From Clostridiaceae bacterium (GTDB lineage Bacteria > Bacillota_A > Clostridia > Acetivibrionales > Acetivibrionaceae): a stretch of 5,071 bases of DNA. Where the stretch lies: positions 1 to 5,071 of the forward strand of contig JAAZCB010000411.1 in NCBI GenBank assembly GCA_012513545.1, given 5' to 3'. A program made the translations under genes and the position numbers. Below are positions 1 through 5,017 of the stretch, piece by piece. Positions within the stretch are counted from its first letter, which is position 1. Each line of letters opens with the position of its first letter. Under the pieces are notes generated by a model, which saw nothing but the letters and a program-made list of their open reading frames with translations, made no database searches and was not told where the DNA came from.

Positions 1-55
1 AGACGGTGTTACTTGGCCTGCTCTTTCGTCAATTTTTGGACATTTAACACCGTCT
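1..55. repeat. Perfect 11-bp inverted repeat, arms 1-11 and 45-55
   Basis: AGACGGTGTTA at 1-11 is exactly complementary to TAACACCGTCT at 45-55, with 33 bp between the arms. The left arm starts at the first base of the window, so the true arm may be longer. The loop is long and no T-run follows, so it does not look like an intrinsic terminator. It lies inside the segment proposed to be an IS end and could be a transposase-binding repeat. Confidence 0.6.
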
Positions 56-73
56 ACCGCCGGACATTTTAGA
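1..73. mobile_element. Putative insertion-sequence end (partial, extends left of window)
   Basis: This segment carries a perfect 11-bp inverted repeat (AGACGGTGTTA at 1-11, its complement at 45-55) and a direct repeat of GGACATTT (38-45 and 62-69, 24-bp period). It is locally richer in GC (CACCGTCTACCGCCGG) than the transporter gene to its right. The minus-strand MFS reading frame stops resembling an MFS protein at about position 73. Short subterminal repeats of this kind are known from IS ends, for example in the IS21 family, but I see no transposase and cannot define the exact tip or a target duplication. The insertion is inferred; the repeats and the loss of family resemblance are seen directly. 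Confidence 0.38.
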
Positions 74-936
74 TTGGCTGTAACACCCAAGGCTATCTTC
101 CCTAATAACAGACCCGCCATACAGAATGAAACAATAGTTGCTCCAATAGAAATATCTTTTCCAATGGAATCTGCGTATGCAGGAAGATGCACGGTGAAAG
201 CATTGGTAAAACCACATGCTATGGCAAAAATGATAAGCATAAAAAAAGGAGCAGATTTAATTGCTGCTGAGAAGGATACATCAATACCCACTTCTTGGTT
301 TATATGATCAGATGTTGTTTCTTCTCTGTAACCATAGGGTTGTAAGCCTTTCTCACTGGGGTAGTTCCTAATAAACAAAGCGACCAGCGGGAATACAATA
401 ACAGCAATGATCGCCGCAAAAACCAGATAAGCTATTCTCCAGCCATAGTTTGCAATGATAAACCCACCTAATGGATTTAATACAATAGCACTTATACCTG
501 TAAAAGCTGAACAAAGACCGATATAAAATCCATTTTGCACACTAAACCAACGGTATATAAGCGTAGGCATGCAAACCATGATCAGAGGTCCAGTCAATCC
601 CAAAAACACGGCAGCAATATAAAATTGGATTATAGACGTAAAAGTAGACAGCGCACCTAAAGTTATTGCACTGATCATGACACAAATTGATAGCAGAATA
701 CGGGCATTGGTCCTGACCATAATATTCCCAATAATAGGAAAAAGCAGTGCCTGGGATATTGATGGGATCGCAAAAAAAATAGAAAACATACCGTTTGAAA
801 TGCCTAAATCTCTGGTAACTGGAATCATAAAAATACCAGCACAATTCCAAACGATTGCCGCTGGTATAGCCATTGCGCAGGATGCAACTACAATCAAAAA
901 TGCATGGTGAAAACCATGGGGGCGTATATTTTTCAA
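1..936 (-). CDS. MFS transporter, OxlT/monocarboxylate-like (3' part missing, probably interrupted)
   Basis: The minus strand is open for 312 codons from TTG at 936 to the window edge with no stop. The TTG start is supported by GAGGTAA (944-950) seven bases upstream. The protein is a chain of hydrophobic helices: TM1 at about residues 12-38, a second at about 52-70, then four more to about 190, a polar central loop, and helices from about 230. The OxlT/MCT-like signature is clear: YRWFSVQNGFYIG (128-140), NPLGGFIIANYGWRIAYL (154-171), and YPSEKGLQPYG (192-202) opening the central loop. This family exchanges or imports monocarboxylates and dicarboxylates across the cytoplasmic membrane. Family members are about 400-430 residues, so about a third is absent. 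After residue 288 the sequence (CPAVDGVKCPKIDERAGQ) is polar and unlike the expected loop after helix 8, which coincides with the repeat-rich segment at 1-73. The gene is divergent from the MmgE/PrpD gene, which suggests a shared substrate. The substrate is not determinable. Confidence 0.85.
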   Translation of the reverse strand, partial: MKNIRPHGFHHAFLIVVASCAMAIPAAIVWNCAGIFMIPVTRDLGISNGMFSIFFAIPSISQALLFPIIGNIMVRTNARILLSICVMISAITLGALSTFTSIIQFYIAAVFLGLTGPLIMVCMPTLIYRWFSVQNGFYIGLCSAFTGISAIVLNPLGGFIIANYGWRIAYLVFAAIIAVIVFPLVALFIRNYPSEKGLQPYGYREETTSDHINQEVGIDVSFSAAIKSAPFFMLIIFAIACGFTNAFTVHLPAYADSIGKDISIGATIVSFCMAGLLLGKIALGVTANLKCPAVDGVKCPKIDERAGQVTPS

Positions 937-1067
937 TTTATATTTACCTCAAGTTTACCAAGTATTAAAAGTCCAAATGGCCACAATTTTTTACCTGGCC
1001 TCGACTGCATAGACTACTTATCATAATACAAACTAATTAATAGAGTAATTCTATAACTTGACAAGAA

Positions 1068-1090
1068 CAACAAAGTAAAACTTTTTGTTG
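1068..1090. promoter_or_regulatory. Short dyad upstream of the -24 box (possible operator)
   Basis: CAACAAA (1068-1074) and TTTGTTG (1084-1090) form a perfect 7-bp inverted repeat with a 9-bp spacer, ending 11 bp before the -24 element of the rightward promoter. Activator sites for sigma-54 systems usually lie farther upstream, so a repressor or integration-host type site is equally possible. In A/T-rich DNA a 7-bp dyad can arise by chance. Confidence 0.25.
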
Positions 1091-1100
1091 AAAACGCATT

Positions 1101-1116
1101 TGGCATGATAATTGCA
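1101..1116 (+). promoter_or_regulatory. Sigma-54 (-24/-12) promoter for the MmgE/PrpD gene
   Basis: TGGCATGATAATTGCA matches the sigma-54 consensus TGGCACG-N4-TTGCA at all but one fixed position. The invariant GG (1102-1103) and GC (1114-1115) are exactly 10 bp apart. Transcription would start near 1127, giving a leader of about 108 bases before the preferred start codon at 1235. Sigma-54 promoters need an AAA+ activator bound upstream, and none is encoded in this window. The same core, 20 of 21 bases identical, precedes the second MFS gene. Confidence 0.8.
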
Positions 1117-1126
1117 ATAAGTAGAT

Positions 1127-1163
1127 AAAATAAGATTGCTGATTGTACTAAATCTTTTTTTTT
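1127..1163 (+). promoter_or_regulatory. A/U hairpin followed by T9 run in predicted leader (possible attenuator)
   Basis: AAGATT (1132-1137) pairs with AATCTT (1151-1156). The pairing can extend past one T-T mismatch using the A-run at 1127-1130 and part of the T9 run (1155-1163). It lies right after the predicted sigma-54 start. The stem has only one G-C pair, so a working terminator is doubtful and the T-run may be simple sequence. Confidence 0.2.
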
Positions 1164-1234
1164 CTTACGAGATACTTTCCCTTTGATTGGATCTAATGCT
1201 TTTTGTTATGAGTAATTTTGATGAGGTGAGACGG

Positions 1235-2611
1235 ATGGATATAGGTAAGGTTATTGGTGAATTTGCTTATCAACTAAATTATGATCGGTTACCTGAACAA
1301 GTAAAGATAAAATTAAAAACCTGTATTTTAAACGCCATTTGTATCGGGATTGCCGGTTACAAACTGATGCCCGCAGAAGTGGCTCGAAGAATAATCAAGG
1401 AGTATGAGGGTAAATCGGACGGCAAAAAAGCCACCTTATTTATGGGCGGCAGCAAAGTTTCAATGACCGGGGCAGTATTTGCCAATTCGACAATGTTTCA
1501 TTCACGGGCGCAGGAAGATACACTCGGCAGCGCTCACAGCGGCGTAATGGTATTGCCTGTGGTTCTTGCCATTGCTGAAAATTTTGAATGTACAGGCAAA
1601 GAGGTTATGGAGGCAGTGCTAACTAGCTACGAAGTAACGGGAGCTTTTGAGAAAGTCTTAGCAAAGTTATCTGAACCAAGGGGTTTTCGGTCGACTCCTC
1701 TTTACGTTCCAATAGCGACAGCCGCCGCTGCTGCTAAATTATTAAAACTGGATGCCGAGGGGATTGTAAACGCTGTACGTATAGCTGCATCTTTTGCGGG
1801 AGGCATAACAGAATCTTTCGCAGCTGGTACTACTGAATGGTTCTATCAGTGTGGAGCAGGTGCAAGAAATGCGGTGTTAGCTGCTTTACTGGCGGCTGAA
1901 GGAGTCAAAGGAGCAGAGTCCGCCTTTGATGGAGGTGCCGGGTTTATGCATGCATTCGCCGGAATAAAGGACGGGAGTAATCTTGAAGATGCGCTCAGCA
2001 GCCTTGGTAGAGAATTCAATATCCTCGATGTGACATTTAAGTTCTGGCCTACTTGTATGCTATGTCAAACTCCATTTACACTAACTGCAAATTTGGTTGA
2101 GGAAAAGAGAATTAAACCGGATCAAATTGAAGAAATTTGTTATTTTATGGCCCCTTCTGAAGCAGACTATCCGGGAACTTCGTATAGAGGACCTTTCACT
2201 ACAGATGTACAGACCACAATGAGTGCTGTTTTTAATATTGCCAATGCAATAAAAAGCCCAGTTCTAAGCAAGAGCCAAATGCAATGCTTCTCAGACTCGG
2301 AAGTAGAAAAAATAATTTCGCGAATCAAACTATGTAAGGATGAGCATATCCAAAGAAAATGCGGCAGGATAAAGATAACACTCTCAGATGGTACAGTATA
2401 TGAAAAGGAAATGATCATTAATCCTGCTGAATATTATAATCTTGGTTGGGATGAAAACATACAAAAAATGTACATTGTTCACAAAGAAGTAGGTATTTCG
2501 GAGAATATAACTGAACAACTCATTTCCGCCGTTATGGACTTGGAAAATGTTCAGAATATATCAAAGCTGATAAGTATTATTCAACGTCCACAGGATAAAT
2601 TAAGTAAATAG
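1235..2611 (+). CDS. MmgE/PrpD family protein (divergent active site)
   Basis: 458 residues, full length for the MmgE/PrpD family, which includes 2-methylcitrate dehydratase and cis-aconitate decarboxylase. The ATG at 1235 is preferred because GAGGTGA (1223-1229) sits five bases upstream; the frame stays open to TTG 1187 (474 aa), but those starts lack a Shine-Dalgarno site. Using the 458-aa numbering, the N-terminal helical domain begins MDIGKVIGEFAYQLNY. Family landmarks follow: FHSRAQEDTLGSAHSG (88-103, keeping Asp95 and His101), SYEVTGAFEK (131-140), the helix GARNAVLAALLAAEG (209-223), GFMHAFAG (236-243), FKFWPTC (268-274) and a C-terminal lid domain with LSDGTVYEKE (383-392). Several residues important in characterised relatives are changed: the usual GFHPT His is Arg (GFRST, 150-154), the usual LHPG is QCG (205-207), and the usual C-x(3)-H His is Gln278. 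The protein is cytoplasmic and is driven by the sigma-54 promoter at 1101. A hydro-lyase, decarboxylase or isomerase acting on a di- or tricarboxylate is inferred from the family only. Confidence 0.88.
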   Translation: MDIGKVIGEFAYQLNYDRLPEQVKIKLKTCILNAICIGIAGYKLMPAEVARRIIKEYEGKSDGKKATLFMGGSKVSMTGAVFANSTMFHSRAQEDTLGSAHSGVMVLPVVLAIAENFECTGKEVMEAVLTSYEVTGAFEKVLAKLSEPRGFRSTPLYVPIATAAAAAKLLKLDAEGIVNAVRIAASFAGGITESFAAGTTEWFYQCGAGARNAVLAALLAAEGVKGAESAFDGGAGFMHAFAGIKDGSNLEDALSSLGREFNILDVTFKFWPTCMLCQTPFTLTANLVEEKRIKPDQIEEICYFMAPSEADYPGTSYRGPFTTDVQTTMSAVFNIANAIKSPVLSKSQMQCFSDSEVEKIISRIKLCKDEHIQRKCGRIKITLSDGTVYEKEMIINPAEYYNLGWDENIQKMYIVHKEVGISENITEQLISAVMDLENVQNISKLISIIQRPQDKLSK

Positions 2612-2666
2612 TATCAGCTCCATTCGCCGCCACAAAAGCAGCAAAATAGCTAGTTTTTATCAAAGT

Positions 2667-2682
2667 TTGGCATGGCTTTTGC
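2667..2682 (+). promoter_or_regulatory. Sigma-54 (-24/-12) promoter upstream of the zinc-ribbon genes
   Basis: TTGGCATGGCTTTTGC followed by G has GG (2669-2670) and GC (2681-2682) exactly 10 bp apart and matches TGGCACG-N4-TTGCW with two changes. The predicted start is near 2694, which leaves about 134 bases before the gene at 2828. The leader contains a 7-bp hairpin and a 15-codon ORF. No strong terminator separates this site from the MmgE/PrpD stop at 2611, so read-through from the upstream gene is also possible. Confidence 0.65.
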
Positions 2683-2716
2683 GCATAATATGTGTATACT
2701 CATAATTATAATAAAT

Positions 2717-2749
2717 TTTGCATGCTATTTTACGACTGATTAATGCAAA
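2717..2749 (+). repeat. 7-bp inverted repeat in the leader, next to a GGAGGG site
   Basis: TTTGCAT (2717-2723) and ATGCAAA (2743-2749) are perfectly complementary with a 19-base loop. The right arm ends one base before GGAGGG (2751-2756), so a folded RNA could affect ribosome access there. It could also be a protein-binding dyad or chance. Confidence 0.25.
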
Positions 2750-2768
2750 TGGAGGGACAAGAGTATTA

Positions 2769-2816
2769 TTGAAAGCAGAATATATAAAGGGATTACGGGA
2801 TAAACCTGACATATAA
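2769..2816 (+). CDS. 15-codon ORF (leader peptide or gene remnant)
   Basis: TTG at 2769 opens a frame encoding MKAEYIKGLRDKPDI, ending in TAA at 2814-2816, which overlaps the ribosome binding site of the next gene. A GGAGGG (2751-2756) lies 12 bases upstream, rather far but strong. The peptide resembles, from memory, the first residues (xxEYIxSLRxxKPxVY) of the 4-hydroxybutyryl-CoA dehydratase / 4-hydroxyphenylacetate hydroxylase family. It could therefore be the relic of a deleted enzyme gene, or a coincidence. If translated, its stop would deliver ribosomes to the zinc-ribbon gene at 2828. Confidence 0.25.
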   Translation: MKAEYIKGLRDKPDI

Positions 2817-2827
2817 GGAGGAATAAT

Positions 2828-3112
2828 ATGGAGCAGCCTTATATTTTTATAATCATAGTTTTAATAATATGTGCAGTTTATATCGTTATACGAGGTAAAC
2901 AGAATGCTGATGCAAAAGCGTTTCTTACAAATATAAAAGAACAAACTGAAAATGAGTTCAAGTGTCCTAACTGTAATTCAAAGCAACTCGTATCAAGTAC
3001 TAGAGGGTGGTATTGGAAGACCGGATTGCGTGGCAGTGACCAAATAATCATTACCTGTTTACATTGTGGGGATAAATGGGAACCCGTATTTAAATCACAA
3101 AACAAAGATTAG
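2828..3112 (+). CDS. Small membrane-anchored zinc-ribbon protein (first of a tandem pair)
   Basis: 94 residues with a strong AAGGAGG (2815-2821) six bases before the ATG. Residues 5-21 form one hydrophobic helix followed by R22 and K24, which predicts that the C-terminal part faces the cytoplasm. A zinc ribbon follows: C46-P-N-C49 and C77-L-H-C80-G-x-x-W84, with RGWYWKTGLRG (59-69) between. That pattern of RG plus aromatics, then CxxCGxxW, recurs in small bacterial zinc-ribbon proteins. The four cysteines would bind one structural zinc. The protein aligns with the product of the gene at 3226 in both architecture and ribbon residues, so the two are paralogs. Such ribbons can bind nucleic acid or protein partners, but nothing here identifies one, and I do not recognise a named family. 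Expression is probably from the sigma-54 promoter at 2667. Confidence 0.8.
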   Translation: MEQPYIFIIIVLIICAVYIVIRGKQNADAKAFLTNIKEQTENEFKCPNCNSKQLVSSTRGWYWKTGLRGSDQIIITCLHCGDKWEPVFKSQNKD

Positions 3113-3225
3113 CTTTATTAAAAATCAGCATTAATAGTTCCTCTATAATGGATATTTAAGCACTTGGCAAGCACCTGTGCAATATTCAATTTATATTTTT
3201 GAAATAAGACAAATGGAGGAGAAAA

Positions 3226-3471
3226 ATGGATTTAATTAAAATACTATTAATAGTGATAGCAGCTGTTATTGCGGTGACATTCAAGATATATATCAATAGA
3301 ATGAGGAAAGAGAAGGTTGAGTTGTATCTTTCGAAAATAAGTTGTTCTGCTTGTGGGTCTAATCAACTTTATATAGATGCTCGCATTATGCATAATTTTT
3401 TTAAGGGCTTACCGCTCACTATTTCCTGTTTTGAATGCGGGAATACATGGCAGGAGAAAACAGATAAATAA
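3226..3471 (+). CDS. Small membrane-anchored zinc-ribbon protein (second of a tandem pair)
   Basis: 81 residues with GGAGGAG (3215-3221) four bases before the ATG. Residues 3-19 form a hydrophobic helix, and a basic stretch (K20 through R25, R27, K28, K30) suggests the remainder is cytoplasmic. The ribbon is C40-S-A-C43 and C68-F-E-C71-G-x-x-W75. It shares with the upstream paralog the pattern C-x2-C-x-S-x-QL, the closing CxxCGxxW and an N-terminal helix at the same place. The loop between the cysteine pairs is three residues shorter (24 against 27). It lies 113 bp downstream of the first gene on the same strand, and no strong terminator separates them. Function is unknown; it may have diverged to pair with, or replace, its neighbour. 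Confidence 0.8.
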   Translation: MDLIKILLIVIAAVIAVTFKIYINRMRKEKVELYLSKISCSACGSNQLYIDARIMHNFFKGLPLTISCFECGNTWQEKTDK

Positions 3472-3513
3472 AGATCTAATGATGTTTTATGAATAAGTAT
3501 GAAAATATTGAGA

Positions 3514-3550
3514 TGGGGCAGTTAGCTGATAAAGCAAGCTGTCCTCTTTA
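3514..3550 (+). terminator. Weak hairpin after the zinc-ribbon pair (doubtful terminator)
   Basis: GGGGCAG can pair with CTGTCCT using two G-T wobbles, and a small inner GCT/AGC stem is possible in the loop. It is followed by CTTTAAATTT, not a clean T-run. Its position between the second zinc-ribbon gene and the next sigma-54 promoter suits a terminator, but the structure is weak. Confidence 0.25.
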
Positions 3551-3596
3551 AATTTATAATAACATTCAAAAGTTTCGACAAAAGGTAAGCTATTAT

Positions 3597-3612
3597 TTGG
3601 CATAATAATTGC
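3597..3612 (+). promoter_or_regulatory. Sigma-54 (-24/-12) promoter for the second MFS gene
   Basis: TTGGCATAATAATTGC has GG (3599-3600) and GC (3611-3612) exactly 10 bp apart and continues into AAT, giving TTGCA. Two positions differ from TGGCACG-N4-TTGCA. The predicted start is near 3624, about 61 bases before the ATG at 3685. The block 3595-3615 differs at one base from 1098-1118 before the MmgE/PrpD gene. CAAAAG occurs twice, 12 bp apart, just upstream (3567-3572, 3579-3584). Confidence 0.75.
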
Positions 3613-3684
3613 AATTTATCAATTACAAAATAAAATGGAAATGCATGGAATTTGAAATATATCAACTTTTGATAGGATCATAAC

Positions 3685-4710
3685 ATGAAAAAAGAAAGTT
3701 TATGGACTAAGGATTTTATTACCATATTCACAATAAATTTTTTTGTTGCAATAGTATTTAATCTATTGATCGTTACCATCGCTTCATTTGCTATAGAAGT
3801 ATTTAATTCATCAGCAGGGGTAGCGGGTTTCGCAGCAAGTATTTTTGTTATTGGGGCTTTAATTGGCAGACTGGTAGCTGGGCCAATAATTGGTACAGAA
3901 GGTAAAAAGGTTATGATCATTGGCTTATTTATCAATATGGTTACTATCGTACTTTATTTGATCATAACTAATTTACCTTTATTGCTCATCAACAGATTGA
4001 TACATGGTTTTGCTTTTGGAATGGCAACTACAGCTACGGCAACAATGATTGCGCAGATACTTCCTTCCAGCAGACGTGGGGAAGGGATTGGCTACTATTC
4101 TTTGAATGTAACATTGGGTCAAGCAATAGGTCCCTTCTTAGGAATTCTTTTAAGCCATTATACAAGTTTTACTGTTATATTTGTTTGTGCTGCCATATTA
4201 GCTGCCATTAGTCTGGCGCTATCTTTTACTGTTATTCAACCGGTTCAAACAGTAGTCGATCCAATTGAAAAAAATACTGCAAAAAAGTTCCAGCTATCAA
4301 ATTTTATTGAATTTACGGCGATCCCAATTGCGATCGTTTCATTGGTCGTTGGCATCGGTTATTCAGTTGTAGGGCCTTTTTTGTCAGTCTATGCTGAGGA
4401 GATCAATTTAGTTAAAGCTGCCAGCTTCTTTTTCCCTGTATACGCTATTGCGATCTTGCTCTCCAGGCCTTATTCCGGGCGATTACTTGATACTAAAGGT
4501 GCGAATTCTGTGATATATCCTTCCCTTTTAATTTTCGCAGCCGGCATACTTGTGTATAGTCAGGCCAGTAATGCAATTATTTTATTATTAGCCGCTGTTT
4601 TAATTGGTTTAGGTTACGGCAACTTTCATTCCTGTGCTCAGGCAATAGCAATAAAGGGATCGCAACCCTACAGATTTGGATCAGCAATGGCTACTTTTTC
4701 TTTTTTATGA
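3685..4710 (+). CDS. MFS transporter, DHA1-like (main part; frameshifted near the C-terminus)
   Basis: 341 codons to a TGA at 4708-4710. The product begins MKKESLWTKDF, a common opening of Bacillota DHA1-type transporters. It contains helices 1-10 of a 12-helix MFS protein. A motif-A-like stretch GRLVAGPIIGTEGKKVMIIG (62-81) follows helix 2, and a motif-C-like GQAIGPFLG (about 145-153) marks helix 5, as in proton-coupled efflux carriers. The second half starts after the loop at about 185-210. The frame breaks after FGSAMATF; the missing helices 11-12 continue in the +1 frame (4691-4876). The intact protein would be about 397 residues, normal for the family. The ribosome site is weak (AGGAT, 3674-3678). 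Expression is expected from the sigma-54 promoter at 3597. Whether it exports a drug, sugar or pathway metabolite cannot be read from the sequence. The truncated form is probably inactive. Confidence 0.82.
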   Translation: MKKESLWTKDFITIFTINFFVAIVFNLLIVTIASFAIEVFNSSAGVAGFAASIFVIGALIGRLVAGPIIGTEGKKVMIIGLFINMVTIVLYLIITNLPLLLINRLIHGFAFGMATTATATMIAQILPSSRRGEGIGYYSLNVTLGQAIGPFLGILLSHYTSFTVIFVCAAILAAISLALSFTVIQPVQTVVDPIEKNTAKKFQLSNFIEFTAIPIAIVSLVVGIGYSVVGPFLSVYAEEINLVKAASFFFPVYAIAILLSRPYSGRLLDTKGANSVIYPSLLIFAAGILVYSQASNAIILLLAAVLIGLGYGNFHSCAQAIAIKGSQPYRFGSAMATFSFL

Positions 4711-4876
4711 ATCAGGATACGGCATGGGTCCATATTTATTTGGATCACTCATTCCATACATAGGATGGCGTTATTTATATTTGATAGTGACCATGGTTAT
4801 AATCGCAAATATTGGTTTTTACTACTTTTTATATGGAAAAAAGCAAAAACAAAGTAATCTCAGCGCAACAACGTAA
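4691..4876 (+). pseudogene. C-terminal part of the same MFS transporter, in the +1 frame
   Basis: This frame reads YESGYGMGPYLFGSLIPYIG and then WRYLYLIVTMVIIANIGFYY before a lysine-rich tail ending at TAA 4874-4876. These are the expected helices 11 and 12 of the transporter: the xxGxGxGPYxxG motif is a standard feature of helix 11 in this family. An ATG at 4676 is in this frame but has no ribosome site and lies inside the upstream frame, so an independent gene is unlikely. Removing one T, or adding two, in T5-C-T6 (4695-4706) rejoins the frames. The cause may be mutation, a sequencing error or ribosomal slippage. Confidence 0.75.
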
Positions 4877-4952
4877 TAATAAAGCCATTATAGAAAAGAG
4901 CCTATCATAACACACTGATGCTGGTACGTTTAATTTTATGGCCTATTCCCTA

Positions 4953-4968
4953 TGGTATGTTTCTTGCA
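4953..4968 (+). promoter_or_regulatory. Sigma-54 (-24/-12) promoter for the gene at 5018
   Basis: TGGTATGTTTCTTGCA has GG (4954-4955) and GC (4966-4967) exactly 10 bp apart. It differs from TGGCACG-N4-TTGCA at two positions in the -24 box, and the -12 box is perfect. The start would be near 4979, about 39 bases before the ATG at 5018, a normal leader. The remaining DNA between 4877 and 5017 shows no gene and no clear terminator. Confidence 0.65.
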
Positions 4969-5017
4969 AAATAGTATTGTTATATTTACTTATATGAGGG
5001 ACAGGGAGGAAAGGCCA

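Larger units (their letters stand above)
937..1234. other. Divergent intergenic region between MFS transporter and MmgE/PrpD gene
   Basis: This 298-bp A/T-rich stretch separates the two divergent genes. It contains a sigma-54 type promoter pointing right (1101-1116), a short dyad just upstream of it (1068-1090) and an A/T hairpin with a T9 run in the predicted leader (1127-1163). I found no GC-N10-CC arrangement, the sign of a leftward sigma-54 promoter, so the transporter probably uses another promoter type. No convincing sigma-70 boxes stand out on the minus strand. No additional gene is visible. Confidence 0.6.

Noticed and set aside
74..307. Plus-strand ORFs at 74-307 and 677-910
   Set aside because: They are antisense to a clear MFS coding frame, without ribosome sites or recognisable domains.
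542..850. Minus-strand 102-codon ORF inside the left MFS gene
   Set aside because: It lies in another frame of the same strand as the MFS gene, and its product has no family resemblance. The 312-codon MFS frame explains the region.
937..1060. Leftward sigma-54 promoter for the left MFS transporter
   Set aside because: No GC-N10-CC arrangement was found on the plus strand in this stretch.
1058..1085. Sigma-70 promoter using TTGACA at 1058-1063
   Set aside because: No TATAAT-like box is found 16-18 bp downstream; that stretch reads AAAACTTTTTG.
1187..1234. Upstream in-frame starts for the MmgE/PrpD gene (TTG 1187, ATG 1196, ATG 1208)
   Set aside because: None has a Shine-Dalgarno site, and a T-rich tract lies upstream of them. 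GAGGTGA at 1223-1229 is ideally placed for ATG 1235, where the family N-terminus begins.
2167..2418. Minus-strand ORF within the MmgE/PrpD gene, and similar antisense ORFs at 2878-3105 and 3678-3935
   Set aside because: Each mirrors a well-supported plus-strand gene and has no independent start signals or protein features.
3112..3146. TATTAA/TTAATA dyad after the first zinc-ribbon gene as a terminator
   Set aside because: The 6-bp A/T-only stem is too weak and no T-run follows.
4676..4876. Independent 66-codon membrane protein gene
   Set aside because: No ribosome site, it overlaps the MFS frame, and its content is exactly helices 11-12 of that transporter. It is a frameshifted end, not a separate gene.
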